Shown: one piece after another, positions 1 to 9,748 of the stretch
How the letters are laid out: each line of letters starts with the position of its first letter
How positions within the stretch are numbered: position 1 is the first letter of the stretch
Notes under the pieces: generated by a model
The model's input: the letters and a program-made list of their open reading frames with translations, nothing else
What the model was told of the DNA's origin: nothing
The model's database searches: none
Position numbers and translations under genes: made by a program
Source of the DNA: Favolaschia claudopus
Taxonomy: Eukaryota > Basidiomycota > Agaricomycetes > Agaricales > Mycenaceae
Reading direction: 5' to 3'
DNA: 64,000 nt
NCBI GenBank assembly: GCA_037176885.1
Contig: JAWWNJ010000022.1
Location: 1,674,001-1,738,000, forward strand

Positions 1-738
1 TTATTCTAAGTACATGCTTTGGGGTAGTTCAAGTACTAGTTTCTCCGTCGAGCGATTCATCCAGTTCTGTTCTAGTGACTCTCTGAGTCTCAATGAGGGC
101 TGTATCATCTTGGCACTTCGCCGGCGTTCCGACGCGAATTAGCCGATCGCGATCACTCGGTCCTCAACACCACACCACCAAGTACTTACTACCGCGACAG
201 AGCTCGACGTTATAGACGACAATTGCTTGCGGCTTGGAATTCCTTGCATGCTTCGAGACACCGTCATCCATCATATCTCTGGCTGTTTGACCCACTCACG
301 CTGCACGCGACCTCAAAATTATCTGACCATGCCTCATCGTGCATCTGTCCATCTCTGAGTTAACTGGGGAATTCTCGTATCATCGTTCTCAAATTCCGAC
401 GACCCTGTCTACGGTAACTGCGCGAAACGCTGTCGAAATAAGGGAGGAATACACCTTTCTTGGTTTCAGAATCTGTTGGAGTCCTGGTTCTATATGGTAT
501 CACGGGCATCGGCAGTCATGCGACAGGCTATCTTTTAGTCTTCTCTGGCTATGAGCGAAGAGCACGCGCCACGGGAACAAAAAAACAACAACCAAAGATC
601 CCACATGAGGTCAGTGATTGAATGGAAAGGATGCTGGAAGCAAGCAACCAATCAGTGGTAGAAGGTTACCTGGCCCCAGTAACGGACGGTACTTAAACAA
701 CCGAACGCCGTCGTTGTCTTGCTGCTGGAATCCACACC
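1..738. other. 5' intergenic region, no gene supported
   Basis: I see no convincing coding frame here; the open frames are short and lack family-like content. The last part, just before the ATG at 739, would hold the promoter and leader of the PX-GH18 gene. A gene ending to the left of the window could have its 3' UTR here, but nothing shows it. Confidence 0.5.
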
Positions 739-3119
739 ATGTCCCCAGTCATCAAGAGCGTCACGCACACCACTGCGTCTACTCCACGGCCTCACATTAT
801 TTACCAGTTCCAGGTGGACAACGACGGAGCTGTGTACAATGTCAAGAAACGCTACTCGGAGGTAGGCTTTGAGTACAAGAGCTCTGGTCCATGTGTCTCA
901 TCCCTCCCTTTTCTATCAGTTTGTCGCACTGCACGCTGCCTTAGGTGTAAATGATGCTGAGCTTCCCCCGAAACGAATCCTCGCCACCACATTCATTCCC
1001 TCTGCATGGTTGGACGATACGTTGATCTCCGAACGCAAAGAGGGATTGAAGAACTACCTGAACTCTATCCTGCCGAAATTCCAGGACAACGAAACCCTGA
1101 AAGAGTTTCTGAGTCCGTCCTTGATGGCCTCTCCCCGTCAGTTTGACCCAGAAGACGCGCTACCTTCAACTCTATCACGGAAGAAGGCCCAAGAACTCGG
1201 TGAAATCACGGCTGCTGCTACCTTCATCGCAGCAGCGTATTATCCAGGTATTGCTTATTCTCATTCTCTTCGACGATTTCTGGGGTTGACCCGGTCTCGT
1301 CAGACTGGAGCGCGGGCACTTTTCCCCCAGAGAAATTGGACTACTCCAAATTCGATATCCTCTTTTTCGGTACGTTTACAAAAATCAATTCCTCGATCCT
1401 GTATATACCTTTCAATTAGCGTTCGCGGTTCCTAACTCGTCGAACACATTATCATGGGATAGTGGCAGCCAAGACATTTTGAGGCGGCTCGTATCCAGTG
1501 CCAAGAGCAGCGGCAAAGGAACGAAGATAGTTTTGTCCGTCGGTGAGGCTTGATCTTCCCTTGAGCGAGGCTTGCCTTGACTATTGCTTAGGGGGCTGGG
1601 GAGGAAGTACTTTTTTCCATCAGGCGGCGAGTTCGGCTGCCAACCGCTCTACTTTTGTATCGGCTCTGTCAAGTGCTGTCTCGACTTTTGGGTTGGATGG
1701 TGAGTCTTGCTGCTAGATAGAATCTCAACGTCAACTGACAACTCTTCTTACATCTAGGTATCGACATTGATTGGGTATCGTACACTACATATGTCTTCAA
1801 TTGCCCTAGCATTGATTTGCGTCCAAGGAATACCCAAATGAGTCTGGCGCAGGTAATCCTTTTGGATCTGCGGATTCAGCAAATTTGCTCTCATTGTTGA
1901 CTTCTCTACGCTCCTCCCTTGGTCGGTGCATCTTTGTGTCGGATTCTTTAGTCTCACCGAATCCTAGGCACCTCGAAGATCATCTCTGCCGCAGTGACCG
2001 ACCTGCCTTGGCTTGGTGCAAATGGTAGCCCGCTTACCGACATGTCAGCGTATGCTGCTCAGATGACATATGCAAACTTGTAGGTCCCATGCTTGAACTG
2101 GCGTACTTGCTTTACTGAGAACATGTACAGGATGAATTACGATATTTTCGGGTAACTCTTCTTTCACTCGGGCTACCTAGAAGTCTGACGCTCACGCTAC
2201 CTAAAGGGATTGGTCACCAGCTGTGAGTTGCGCTACCCTCAGCATTTATTCAATCTTCCATTGACCGAGACATCATCAGCCGGGACCCAACGCGCCGCTA
2301 GGCAATTTGTGCGGCACCTCCTCTCAGCCGCAATACAGCGCACAGGCTGCATTCTCCCAATGGACCAAGGCTAAATTCCCCGCCTCTAAACTGCTCCTTG
2401 GGCTGCCCCTTTACGGTTACGTTCTCAATTCCACCAAGACGAAGTTGACGGGAAGCTTCACGGACGACACTATCGACGACGGCAAGCAGGACGGTACTTC
2501 TGAAACGCCGGGACCAACCCGCGGCGCCAACAAGCGACCAGTGCAACTGCCAAAGCCTGTCCCGACGGTGGGACCAGGAAGTAACGCGGCACAGGCCAAT
2601 CTCCAAAGCTGGTGGGGCCAGCAAATCCCCTTCTCAAACATTGTTTCTTCTGGTGCATTAGTGAAGAAATCAGACGGATCGTGAGTAGTATCGCTGGTGC
2701 GCTATTCAATGTTTTCTCAGTGTCGGGCAGATATGGAGAGGGCGGAGGTTTTACGATGGGTACGTCGATTTGGACATGCTGCTACAGGACCTTCCCTGAC
2801 TCATTGAACAAAAGGCTGGGATGATTGCAGCGACACGCCATTCCTTTTCAACACTTCTCAGCAGACAGTGGTTTCATATGATGGTGCGTCTGTCTCTCGC
2901 TTGCAATGCTCGAGCTCTCATGTCACGATAATCAGACACCTTTTCTCTTGCTGACAAGGCGGCTTTCGCTAAATCGAATGGGATGGCGGGATGTTTCACC
3001 TGGTCCCTGGATCAAGTAAGTTTCTTCATGGTTTTCCTCCGACTCGTATTTAATGTGGTTTTGTGTAGGACGATGGAGTAACCTTACAGAACGTCATCCG
3101 CAAGGGTCTAGGCAAGTGA
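739..3119 (+). CDS. PX domain - GH18 chitinase fusion protein
   Basis: Spliced gene with about ten short introns. Exon 1 (739-861) and exon 2 (920-1247) encode a PX-like domain: a YNVKKRYSEF-type motif, then LPPK, ERKEGLKNYL and a closing KEFLSPS. The same exon 2 runs without a break into the first strand of a GH18 barrel (AAYYPDWSAG after splicing to 1304). Later exons give SVGGWGG, the catalytic signature DGIDIDWE (the E follows an intron ending at 1827), the strand LLLGLPLYGY, and a final GMAGCFTWSLDQ. All key GH18 residues are present, so it should be an active chitinase or related hexosaminidase. No signal peptide is visible at MSPVIKSV. PX domains bind phosphoinositides, so a cytosolic or endomembrane-associated role is an inference. 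Stop at 3117-3119. The fusion is unusual; I do not know how widespread it is. Confidence 0.85.
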
Positions 3120-3566
3120 GCGGACAGTTGATATTGTAGGATGCCTGGATTCGGAATTGACGCATACTTAATGACCTTTACGATGCAATGTATATTCTCA
3201 TGATCTTCTGTACACTGGATTTTCGACTTATCGGGCTGGGGAAGAAGAGAACCATGACAATGACAATGTTGACCGAACCTTGTGTCGTCGCAACGTTCCA
3301 TCGCAGCACATTTGCCGTGACTGCATGGCTTCCTCCGTCTCGAAATCGAGGATCCTACATGCTACGAATTGGCAGAGGACAGTGACGTGCAGCCTCAATT
3401 GGTAGGGCCCCAAGGGGGACCAAGAATCGCTGGTCACTAATAGAGAGTGGCATAGGTGAATACTGAGATAGAAAGGTGGATGAGCGAGAGGGTTGGTCGG
3501 CGTAAAGTGGCCTGTTAACTTGCCGCCTGTCGATCGCATACGGGCAACTGAACACCACAACGGATG
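3120..3566. other. Intergenic region between convergent genes
   Basis: Space between the 3' ends of the PX-GH18 gene (plus) and the DPH4-like gene (minus). It presumably holds both 3' UTRs and terminators. No coding signal seen. Confidence 0.5.
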
Positions 3567-3980
3567 TCAGCTATCCTCCTCCACGAGCTCATATCCAATC
3601 CAAACAGTTTCCGAGCAACTCGTACATGGAACGAGGTGCAATCCGCGTTCCATCTCGGCGCCAGTGATCATATAGATACCACCGCATCGGCAAGAATGAA
3701 CCCATGAATCGTCGCCTTCTACTTCATCGAATTCGGTCAATGAAATCACTTGAGCAGGGCGTGGACCCTTGCGCTTCGAGTGCTCTTGATCAGATTTGGC
3801 GCGCAGGGACGGGGTGGAGAGTATGCGATAGGCTTCTTTAATGGCGGCAACGTCGGTTTGAGACGATTGGGGGTTTTTATCGGGATGGGCAGTCAATAGA
3901 GCGCGGTGATATGCAGTTTTGATGTCTGCGGAGGACGCGCTGGAGTCGACGTTGAGTAAACTGTATGGGTTACCGTTCAT
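3567..3980 (-). CDS. dph4: DPH4-type J protein with CSL zinc finger (diphthamide biosynthesis)
   Basis: Single-exon frame of 137 aa starting MNGNPYSLLNV. It has an N-terminal J domain (about residues 4-65) with the HPD motif in TAHPDKNP and the helix IKEAYRILSTP. A C-terminal DPH/CSL zinc-binding domain follows, with the pairs CRCGG and CTSC around LVPC. DPH4 (Jjj3 in yeast) pairs with Dph3 in the iron-sulfur-dependent first steps of diphthamide formation on elongation factor 2. The J plus CSL order and the length match the family. The frame is open upstream to 4238, but that part overlaps the acidic tail of the next gene in another frame, so I chose the Met at 3980. The F-box gene ends only 97 bp upstream on the same strand. 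Confidence 0.88.
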   Translation of the reverse strand: MNGNPYSLLNVDSSASSADIKTAYHRALLTAHPDKNPQSSQTDVAAIKEAYRILSTPSLRAKSDQEHSKRKGPRPAQVISLTEFDEVEGDDSWVHSCRCGGIYMITGAEMERGLHLVPCTSCSETVWIGYELVEEDS

Positions 3981-4077
3981 GGCAAGGCAGTTTGTCCCAG
4001 TGGTCACGCTTGAGTTAGCCCCGGCCAACCATACCTCCAGCTCAGAAAGATAAACAACTAATTCTATGGACCACTTA

Positions 4078-5758
4078 TTAACTACGGGTACGACTAAATA
4101 CCACCAACGCCTCATCACGGCCAATTTCCCATTGTTCCTCTTGATAAAACTCATCAAGCAAACAGCCTGTGTCGCTGACAGTGATACACGACGCTCCGTC
4201 CGAATCAGAGGCATAGTCTGAGTCCCTTTCAGAATCATTGGAACCTAATAAATCTTCCTCATCAGAGTCAGACGCGTAGTCTGAAACGGAAACGTCAGAT
4301 TCTTCATTGTTGTTCAGGTCGTAGCTGCTGAATCGAATGAACGCACCACCATTGACTGATCTTGGGTCGGTGAACTCGCGATATATGGCTTTGGGAGCGT
4401 CCCAGGGAATACGTGGGATGTATTGAAGGGCCCCCCTGACCCACATAAGATTACGACAGCATTCTAGAGCGGGAAAATTATCCTTGGATAAGTTGATGGT
4501 CAATATGGCAGCACATATTATATCGACAAATTTGACGTTTTTGTGTGCCATGGCCTGCTTCGGAGAAGAATTTATAGTGAGATACTCCAGAATGGGACAG
4601 CAATCCAGTAGCTGCTGGATATTGGCGCAAGACGTGGAATGAATTCGAAGGAAAATGATAGACCGCCCATATGCATTGGCTATGGGACGGAATCCAAGTC
4701 CTGACTGGCGTAGGATCTCCCAGATCCACAGTCGTCGAAGCTTCGGTGCCAACCACTTGTGTGGCCCGACCACAGATTCCTTGGTGACTGTGAGGTGCAA
4801 GTCCTCTAATGTGGGAAATGTGATGGCGGGGTGTTCTTGGTCAGAAATCCCTGGAATAGTGAAGCTCAATGATTTGAGATAGGGAGATAGGCCTTTCAGG
4901 ATGGGAAGGATCGAAGGATAAGGAATACAAAGACCGAATTCCAGCGAAGTAACAGAGGAGTTGATCATCGGGATTGAAAAGGGAAGTTGGGGAATGACTG
5001 AGGGTGGAGAGAATCCGATGTGAGAGAGTTTAGGGCAGAGTTCCAGAACGCGTTGTGTTTCACCATGATGTAGTTTGGTGTAGCCGCGAGGAACAAAGCA
5101 ATTGACATCGAGATGCTTGACGAGCGCTCCGAGTCCAGGTCGGTTCTCGAGTGCACAAGCCAAAGCTGGCAATTGAGTAATGCGACGTAATATGATCCTC
5201 CCATAGAGCAATTCTGTACCGACCCGATTCCAAGACTTGCACACAGCTGCGATAGAGCATTTTGTGCGTATGTCCAAAGATAGCATGTCCAACGCGTAGG
5301 GTGCCACTGATCTTGTCCCATACAGCAACCATGCAGGCGGGAGAGCAGCACGGAAAATGGCGAGTAGGATCTCGTCCGGAAACGCGGAATAGTCAGCTCG
5401 GGCTGCTCGGCGATAAATCTAGACACAAAAGATTAAATTCATCGCTGCCACCGTCAACCCAAGTGACCAACCGCCAGTTTTTCTAGCAAACTGTCGTTCT
5501 CTTGTTTGAGCTGAGAGTTTTCTGAGCGAAGTCGCTCCATTTCGAGATGAATATTCCGACAGTTGTCCTGCTCGTTTTTTTGTTAACATGAACAGTCTCG
5601 ATGTGAGCATCGCAAACACAGACCGTGGATTTCTTAATGAAACCGTAGACAAACCGCCAGTCCCTTTTTAGGGATGGATTATTCTTCACTTGACGATCGA
5701 ATTCGTTGAGGTTCGGAACTTCGAGTTCGCGCATTGCGCGAGCGGGATTTGGCGCCAT
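4078..5758 (-). CDS. F-box / LRR-like protein, tandem copy 1
   Basis: Three exons: 5758-5624, 5567-5472 and 5418-4078. Exon 1 starts MAPNPARAMRELEV. Exon 2 encodes a short coiled coil (MERLRSENSQLKQEN). Exon 3 opens with a degenerate F-box (AFPDEILLAIFRAALPPAWL) followed by CKSWNRVGTELLY, then about 250 residues of irregular leucine-rich repeats (LKHLDV, LEDLHL, LRRLWI, LEYLTI). The C terminus is very acidic (Asp/Ser/Glu runs) and ends in a well-kept block beginning ASCITVSDTGCLLDEF. Proteins of this kind are expected to be substrate receptors of SCF ubiquitin ligases; this class is large in Agaricomycetes. The target is unknown. It is paralogous along its whole length, including intron positions, to the gene at 6490-8199. 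Confidence 0.85.
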
Positions 5759-6489
5759 AGAAGTCGAAGGGATCGCTACTCGTAGGATATTATGAGCAAG
5801 AGAATCGAGAAGATGACTTTTGAACGAAGGTGGTCGTGGATTGGAAGAGTGGCAAAGAGTCAGGGGTCAAGAGTTCGGGGTCACGGGGGTGTTGCATCGA
5901 ATTTCCTTTTTTGAATCCCCAACTCGACCTCGTGTCCCAGAAATGAAAATACGTATCTGAACGCCGAATGGCCCGTTGGCATCAGGTGCCAATAAGATAT
6001 AGGGCATTGTTTATCTCATGGCGGGCTGCGAATAGACTCAGCTCGATATCGCGGCAGCACCAGACATCACATAGGAGATGGCCCTCCTTCACCCTAACCT
6101 CAAGCAGGGCGCACGGATTTGTTGTTGAGCACAACATACAATTTCATCTGGCGGGTACAGGCGGTCTGTTTCTCGTACCTACCTCTGCGATGACAAGGTG
6201 CATATATTGAACTTTTTCCAGACGTGTCACGGGCAAGCGAATTTATCGAACCAGGTCGTTCCGCAGGACACGACGGTTGGTTAACTGGTATGTGCTGAGC
6301 CAACTGCCCCGCTAAGAGGCGGTCGCGAAGCCACCGCCCGAAGCGTCTTGGGATGACATCAGCAGGAATCCGGTCTCGTTGCTTCGCGCTCGAGGACTTA
6401 AGCCTCAGCGCAATGGAGAATGTGAGGGTACTCGCTAATTTACTCTTTCAGTAAACAAATATTTCAACTCTATAAGACGCACCAACCAC
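5759..6489. other. Intergenic region between the two F-box paralogues
   Basis: No coding frame supported. It should contain the promoter of F-box copy 1 (start at 5758, minus strand) and the 3' UTR of copy 2. Nothing recognisable as a mobile element was seen. Confidence 0.5.
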
Positions 6490-8199
6490 TCAACTACGAG
6501 TCCGATCGAACACCGTTAGCGCCTCGTCCCGACCTATTTCCCAGTATTCCCCTTGATGAAACTCATCGAGCAAACAACCTGTATCGCTGACAGTGATACA
6601 CGACGCTGTATCTGAGTCAGAGTCGTCTCCTTCGTCTGATTCGGAGCTTTCCTGGTCAACATCAGAGCCTTCATCATCCTCGTCCGAGTCAAAGATAAAA
6701 TCCGAGTCGGATTCGTCATGGGATTCTCCTTCGTCTGGGTCGTAATCCTCACTGGTATCATATCGAACGAACGCATCACCGTTGACCGAAGTTGGGTCTG
6801 TGAATTGGTGGAATATGGCTTCTCCATCCTCCGGAGGAATATACGGAAGGGAGGCCATGATAACTTCGAGGTGGCGACAATTTTTCAGAACGGGAAAATC
6901 TTCCTTTGAGATCGGGGTGATGGGACGAGGAGGATCACTGTGTGGAATGAAAATGTATTGAATGAAAAAGTCAAGAAACTTGACTTGTTTGTGTGTCATG
7001 GTTGGCGAGAAATCTAAGGTGAGATGTTCTAGAATGGGACAGCGATCTAGCAAGGCTTGCATGTCTCTTATGGGTCCAATTAAGTGAATGCGAAGGGATG
7101 TCATCGTCGGACCGTAGGCATCGAATAAGCTGGTCAGATGGGTCGCAATGAATTCTCTCGCTCCTTCAATACCACAGATCCGCAAATGTCGAAGCTGAGG
7201 CGCCGACCATTTGAGCGGGACCACAGAATCATTATCGACGAGGAGATGTAAAGCCTTCAGTCTCGGATATTCGATGACAGGGTGTTCATCAGTGTGGCCT
7301 TTGGGAAGGGCGATGGTCACACATTCGAGAGTAGGAGACAGGGAGATCAATGTGGGGAGGATGGCAGAGTAAGGGATATTGCGATTATACTCCACGGAAG
7401 TAACAAAGGAGGCGACCTTTGGGAGCGAGTAGGGGATTCGAGATCCAACGCAGGGTGGAGAAAATCCGAGATGCGAAAGATTGGGACAGAGCGCTAAGAT
7501 ACGCTCCGTTTCATGCTTGTGTAGGTTGGAGTAGCCCCGGGGAACAAAACAGTCAAAGTCGAGATGCTTGATGCGCGCACCGAGTCCAGGTCGGCTCTCA
7601 AGTGCACAAGCCAAGACTGGCAGTTGGGTGATCCGACGCAATACAACCCTCTCATAGAGCAATTCTGTACCGACCCGATTCCACGACTTGCAGACGGCTG
7701 CGATAGAAAATTTTATGCGTATGTCCGAGGATAGAGTGTTCAGCGCGTAAGGTGCCACTGATTTCGTCCCAGACAGCAGCCATGTAGGCGGGAGAGCAGC
7801 ACGAAAGATAGCGAGTAGAATCTCATCCGGAAACGCGGAATAGTCAGATCGACAATGTTGCTGAAGATCAAACGTGAGAAATCTTTGTGTTGTCTCCGCA
7901 AATACATTGGACCAACCGCAAGTTTCAATAACAGAACGTTATTTGCGTGCTTCAGCTGCGAGATTTCCGAGCGAAGTCGCTCCAGTTCGAGATTATCCAT
8001 AGAGCTATTCCGGCAGTTGCCCTAATGTTTTATGTGTTCAAATGAGCCGCCACATGTATGGGATGGTGAGTAGATTGCAGGCACATACCACAGTTTCATG
8101 AATGAAATTGTAAATCAAGTCCCAGTCTTCGTTCAATTTGTCAGATGGAGTCTCCTTCACTTGACGGTCAAAATCATAGAGATTAGGAGTTCTGCGCAT
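6490..8199 (-). CDS. F-box / LRR-like protein, tandem copy 2
   Basis: Three exons: 8199-8089, 8021-7917 and 7860-6490, matching the exon plan of the neighbour at 4078-5758. It starts MRRTPNLYDFDRQVKE; the neighbour has LNEFDRQVKNNP at the equivalent place. Exon 2 gives a coiled coil (LELERLRSEISQLKH). Exon 3 gives the F-box (AFPDEILLAIFRAALPPTWL), the shared CKSWNRVGTELLYE, irregular LRRs, a long Asp/Glu/Ser tail, and the C-terminal block ASCITVSDTGCLLDEF. The acidic tail is longer here than in copy 1. The presumed role is an SCF substrate adaptor with unknown target. The two genes clearly arose by tandem duplication and have diverged most in the LRR part and the tail. Confidence 0.85.
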
Positions 8200-8470
8200 T
8201 ATGGGTCGAGTGGTTCGTGTGACGCAAGTTTGGGATGAATGTGGTTTTGTGGGAGGGCCCTGAGTGTGGTCACGGGGTGGCGTTGCATCAAACGGTGAGC
8301 CACTGAGCGCTCACTATTATAATAAGTTATTTAAATAAGCGCTCACTGCTCACTGCTCAACGCTAGCGTGGACTCAAATCAGCACTTCACTTTGGCTATT
8401 ACCTTCACTGAAAATTCCTCCCCGTCAAAGTACCAGCGAGAGATTGGTTCGAGTCTAGCGCCAGTGTGCC

Positions 8471-9592
8471 ATGGGCAAGCTGCACTTGAAACGCACACCC
8501 CAAGAAGACGCAGACCACCGTGATAAACCTCGCAAAAAACGGAAACGCGATTCGAAATACCACGATACTCCCTCCAAAGCTTTTAAACCAGATGCACCCT
8601 CTCGCAAATGGGACTCAAGTGACTCCGAAGGAGCCGACGATGTATACGGTCCCCCTCCACCCCCTCAGCCTGAAGCGGGGCCTTCTGGCCGGCCATTTTC
8701 TTCCTCCCATAAACCTGACTATGAGTCTATTCGAGCGGAACTGGAGGAAGCTCGGTTTCGCGAAAAGATGGCAGAAGCCTTCGAGGATGATGACCGTTTA
8801 GACTCGCTCGAGGCGCGCATGAATGACTACGCTCACGTCCCTGACCGCTGGAAGGCTGGCCGTTCTCGTGTGGATTACCAGGATGTCGGTGCGGATGATC
8901 TATTTGAAATGGATCCCAGGCATATGGATGACGAAGAGTATGCGGAGTGGATCAGAGCAGGCATGTATAGGTAACATTATTATTACCCAGATCTTACACT
9001 CTCACACCTTTGCGTTTGCAGAAAGACGCATGCCCAGGAATATGCTGAAGAGCAACAGAGGAAAGCAGCTCGGGATGCTCGGCGTGCTCAAGAAAAGGCT
9101 GCCAAAGCCGAGACAGCGCGACTTGCGGCACTTGCTGAAGAAGAGCGCCGACGCAAGAAAATGGAGAAGGAGAATCGCCGCGCAGATTACGCTCGAGAGG
9201 AATACCACACACGCTGGAAACTCTTGCTTGCTGCTCCTACCGACTCTCGAGATGTATTGAGCTTCGGCGATATTCCGTGGCCGATTGCGTCTGCTCATCG
9301 CCAAAAACCTCCCAAAGATCCCACTCAGGATGCTCCGCCTCCTTCAGTGTCTTTAGACGATCTCACCGCCTCCGCGATTGCCGCATTTCTCGTTCCCCGT
9401 TCTTTCTCTACCGACGAGGAAACGGAGAAAAGACAGAGAAAGGACAAACTACGCGAAACCTTTCTTCGTTTCCACCCTGATAAATTCGAGGGTCGGTTCA
9501 TGGGTCGGGTGCGGGAAAGCGACCAGCCCCGAGTCCGAGACGCCATTGGTATCATAGTCCGATCTCTAAACGCGTTAATGGGCGAGTTATAA
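8471..9592 (+). CDS. NFKBIL1-like protein
   Basis: Two exons (8471-8970 and 9022-9592). The N-terminal third is basic and low-complexity (KPRKKRKR), followed by a Pro/Ser region. The middle is a long charged helix rich in Ala, Arg and Glu (EEERRRKKMEKENRR). The C-terminal part, starting near HTRWKLLLAAP with FGDIPWPI, carries the FLRFHPDKF element and a final helix IGIIVRSLNALMGEL. This order (charged coil, W-containing strand, HPDKF, closing helix) matches the conserved C-terminal part of the NF-kappa-B inhibitor-like protein 1 family, which in animals and plants is linked to splicing and RNA processing. Its fungal role is not established by the sequence. The start ATG at 8471 is in a good context (GCCATGG). 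Confidence 0.75.
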
Positions 9593-9748
9593 TGAAGATG
9601 CTTGTATGTATGCCGTTGTATAATTAGTGAGTAAATGGTCTGGCATGTACAGTACTGGTATACAATTGAGGGTCCGTAGCCTGTATATCCAAACGAGAGA
9701 CATATATGCACAGCAGGTAGAGCATGGTAAACGACACAAAGGGGAAAT

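Noticed and set aside
8436..8462. Possible tRNA B box (GGTTCGAGTC)
   Set aside because: No A box or cloverleaf arms at the proper distance; it lies in the leader of the NFKBIL1-like gene.
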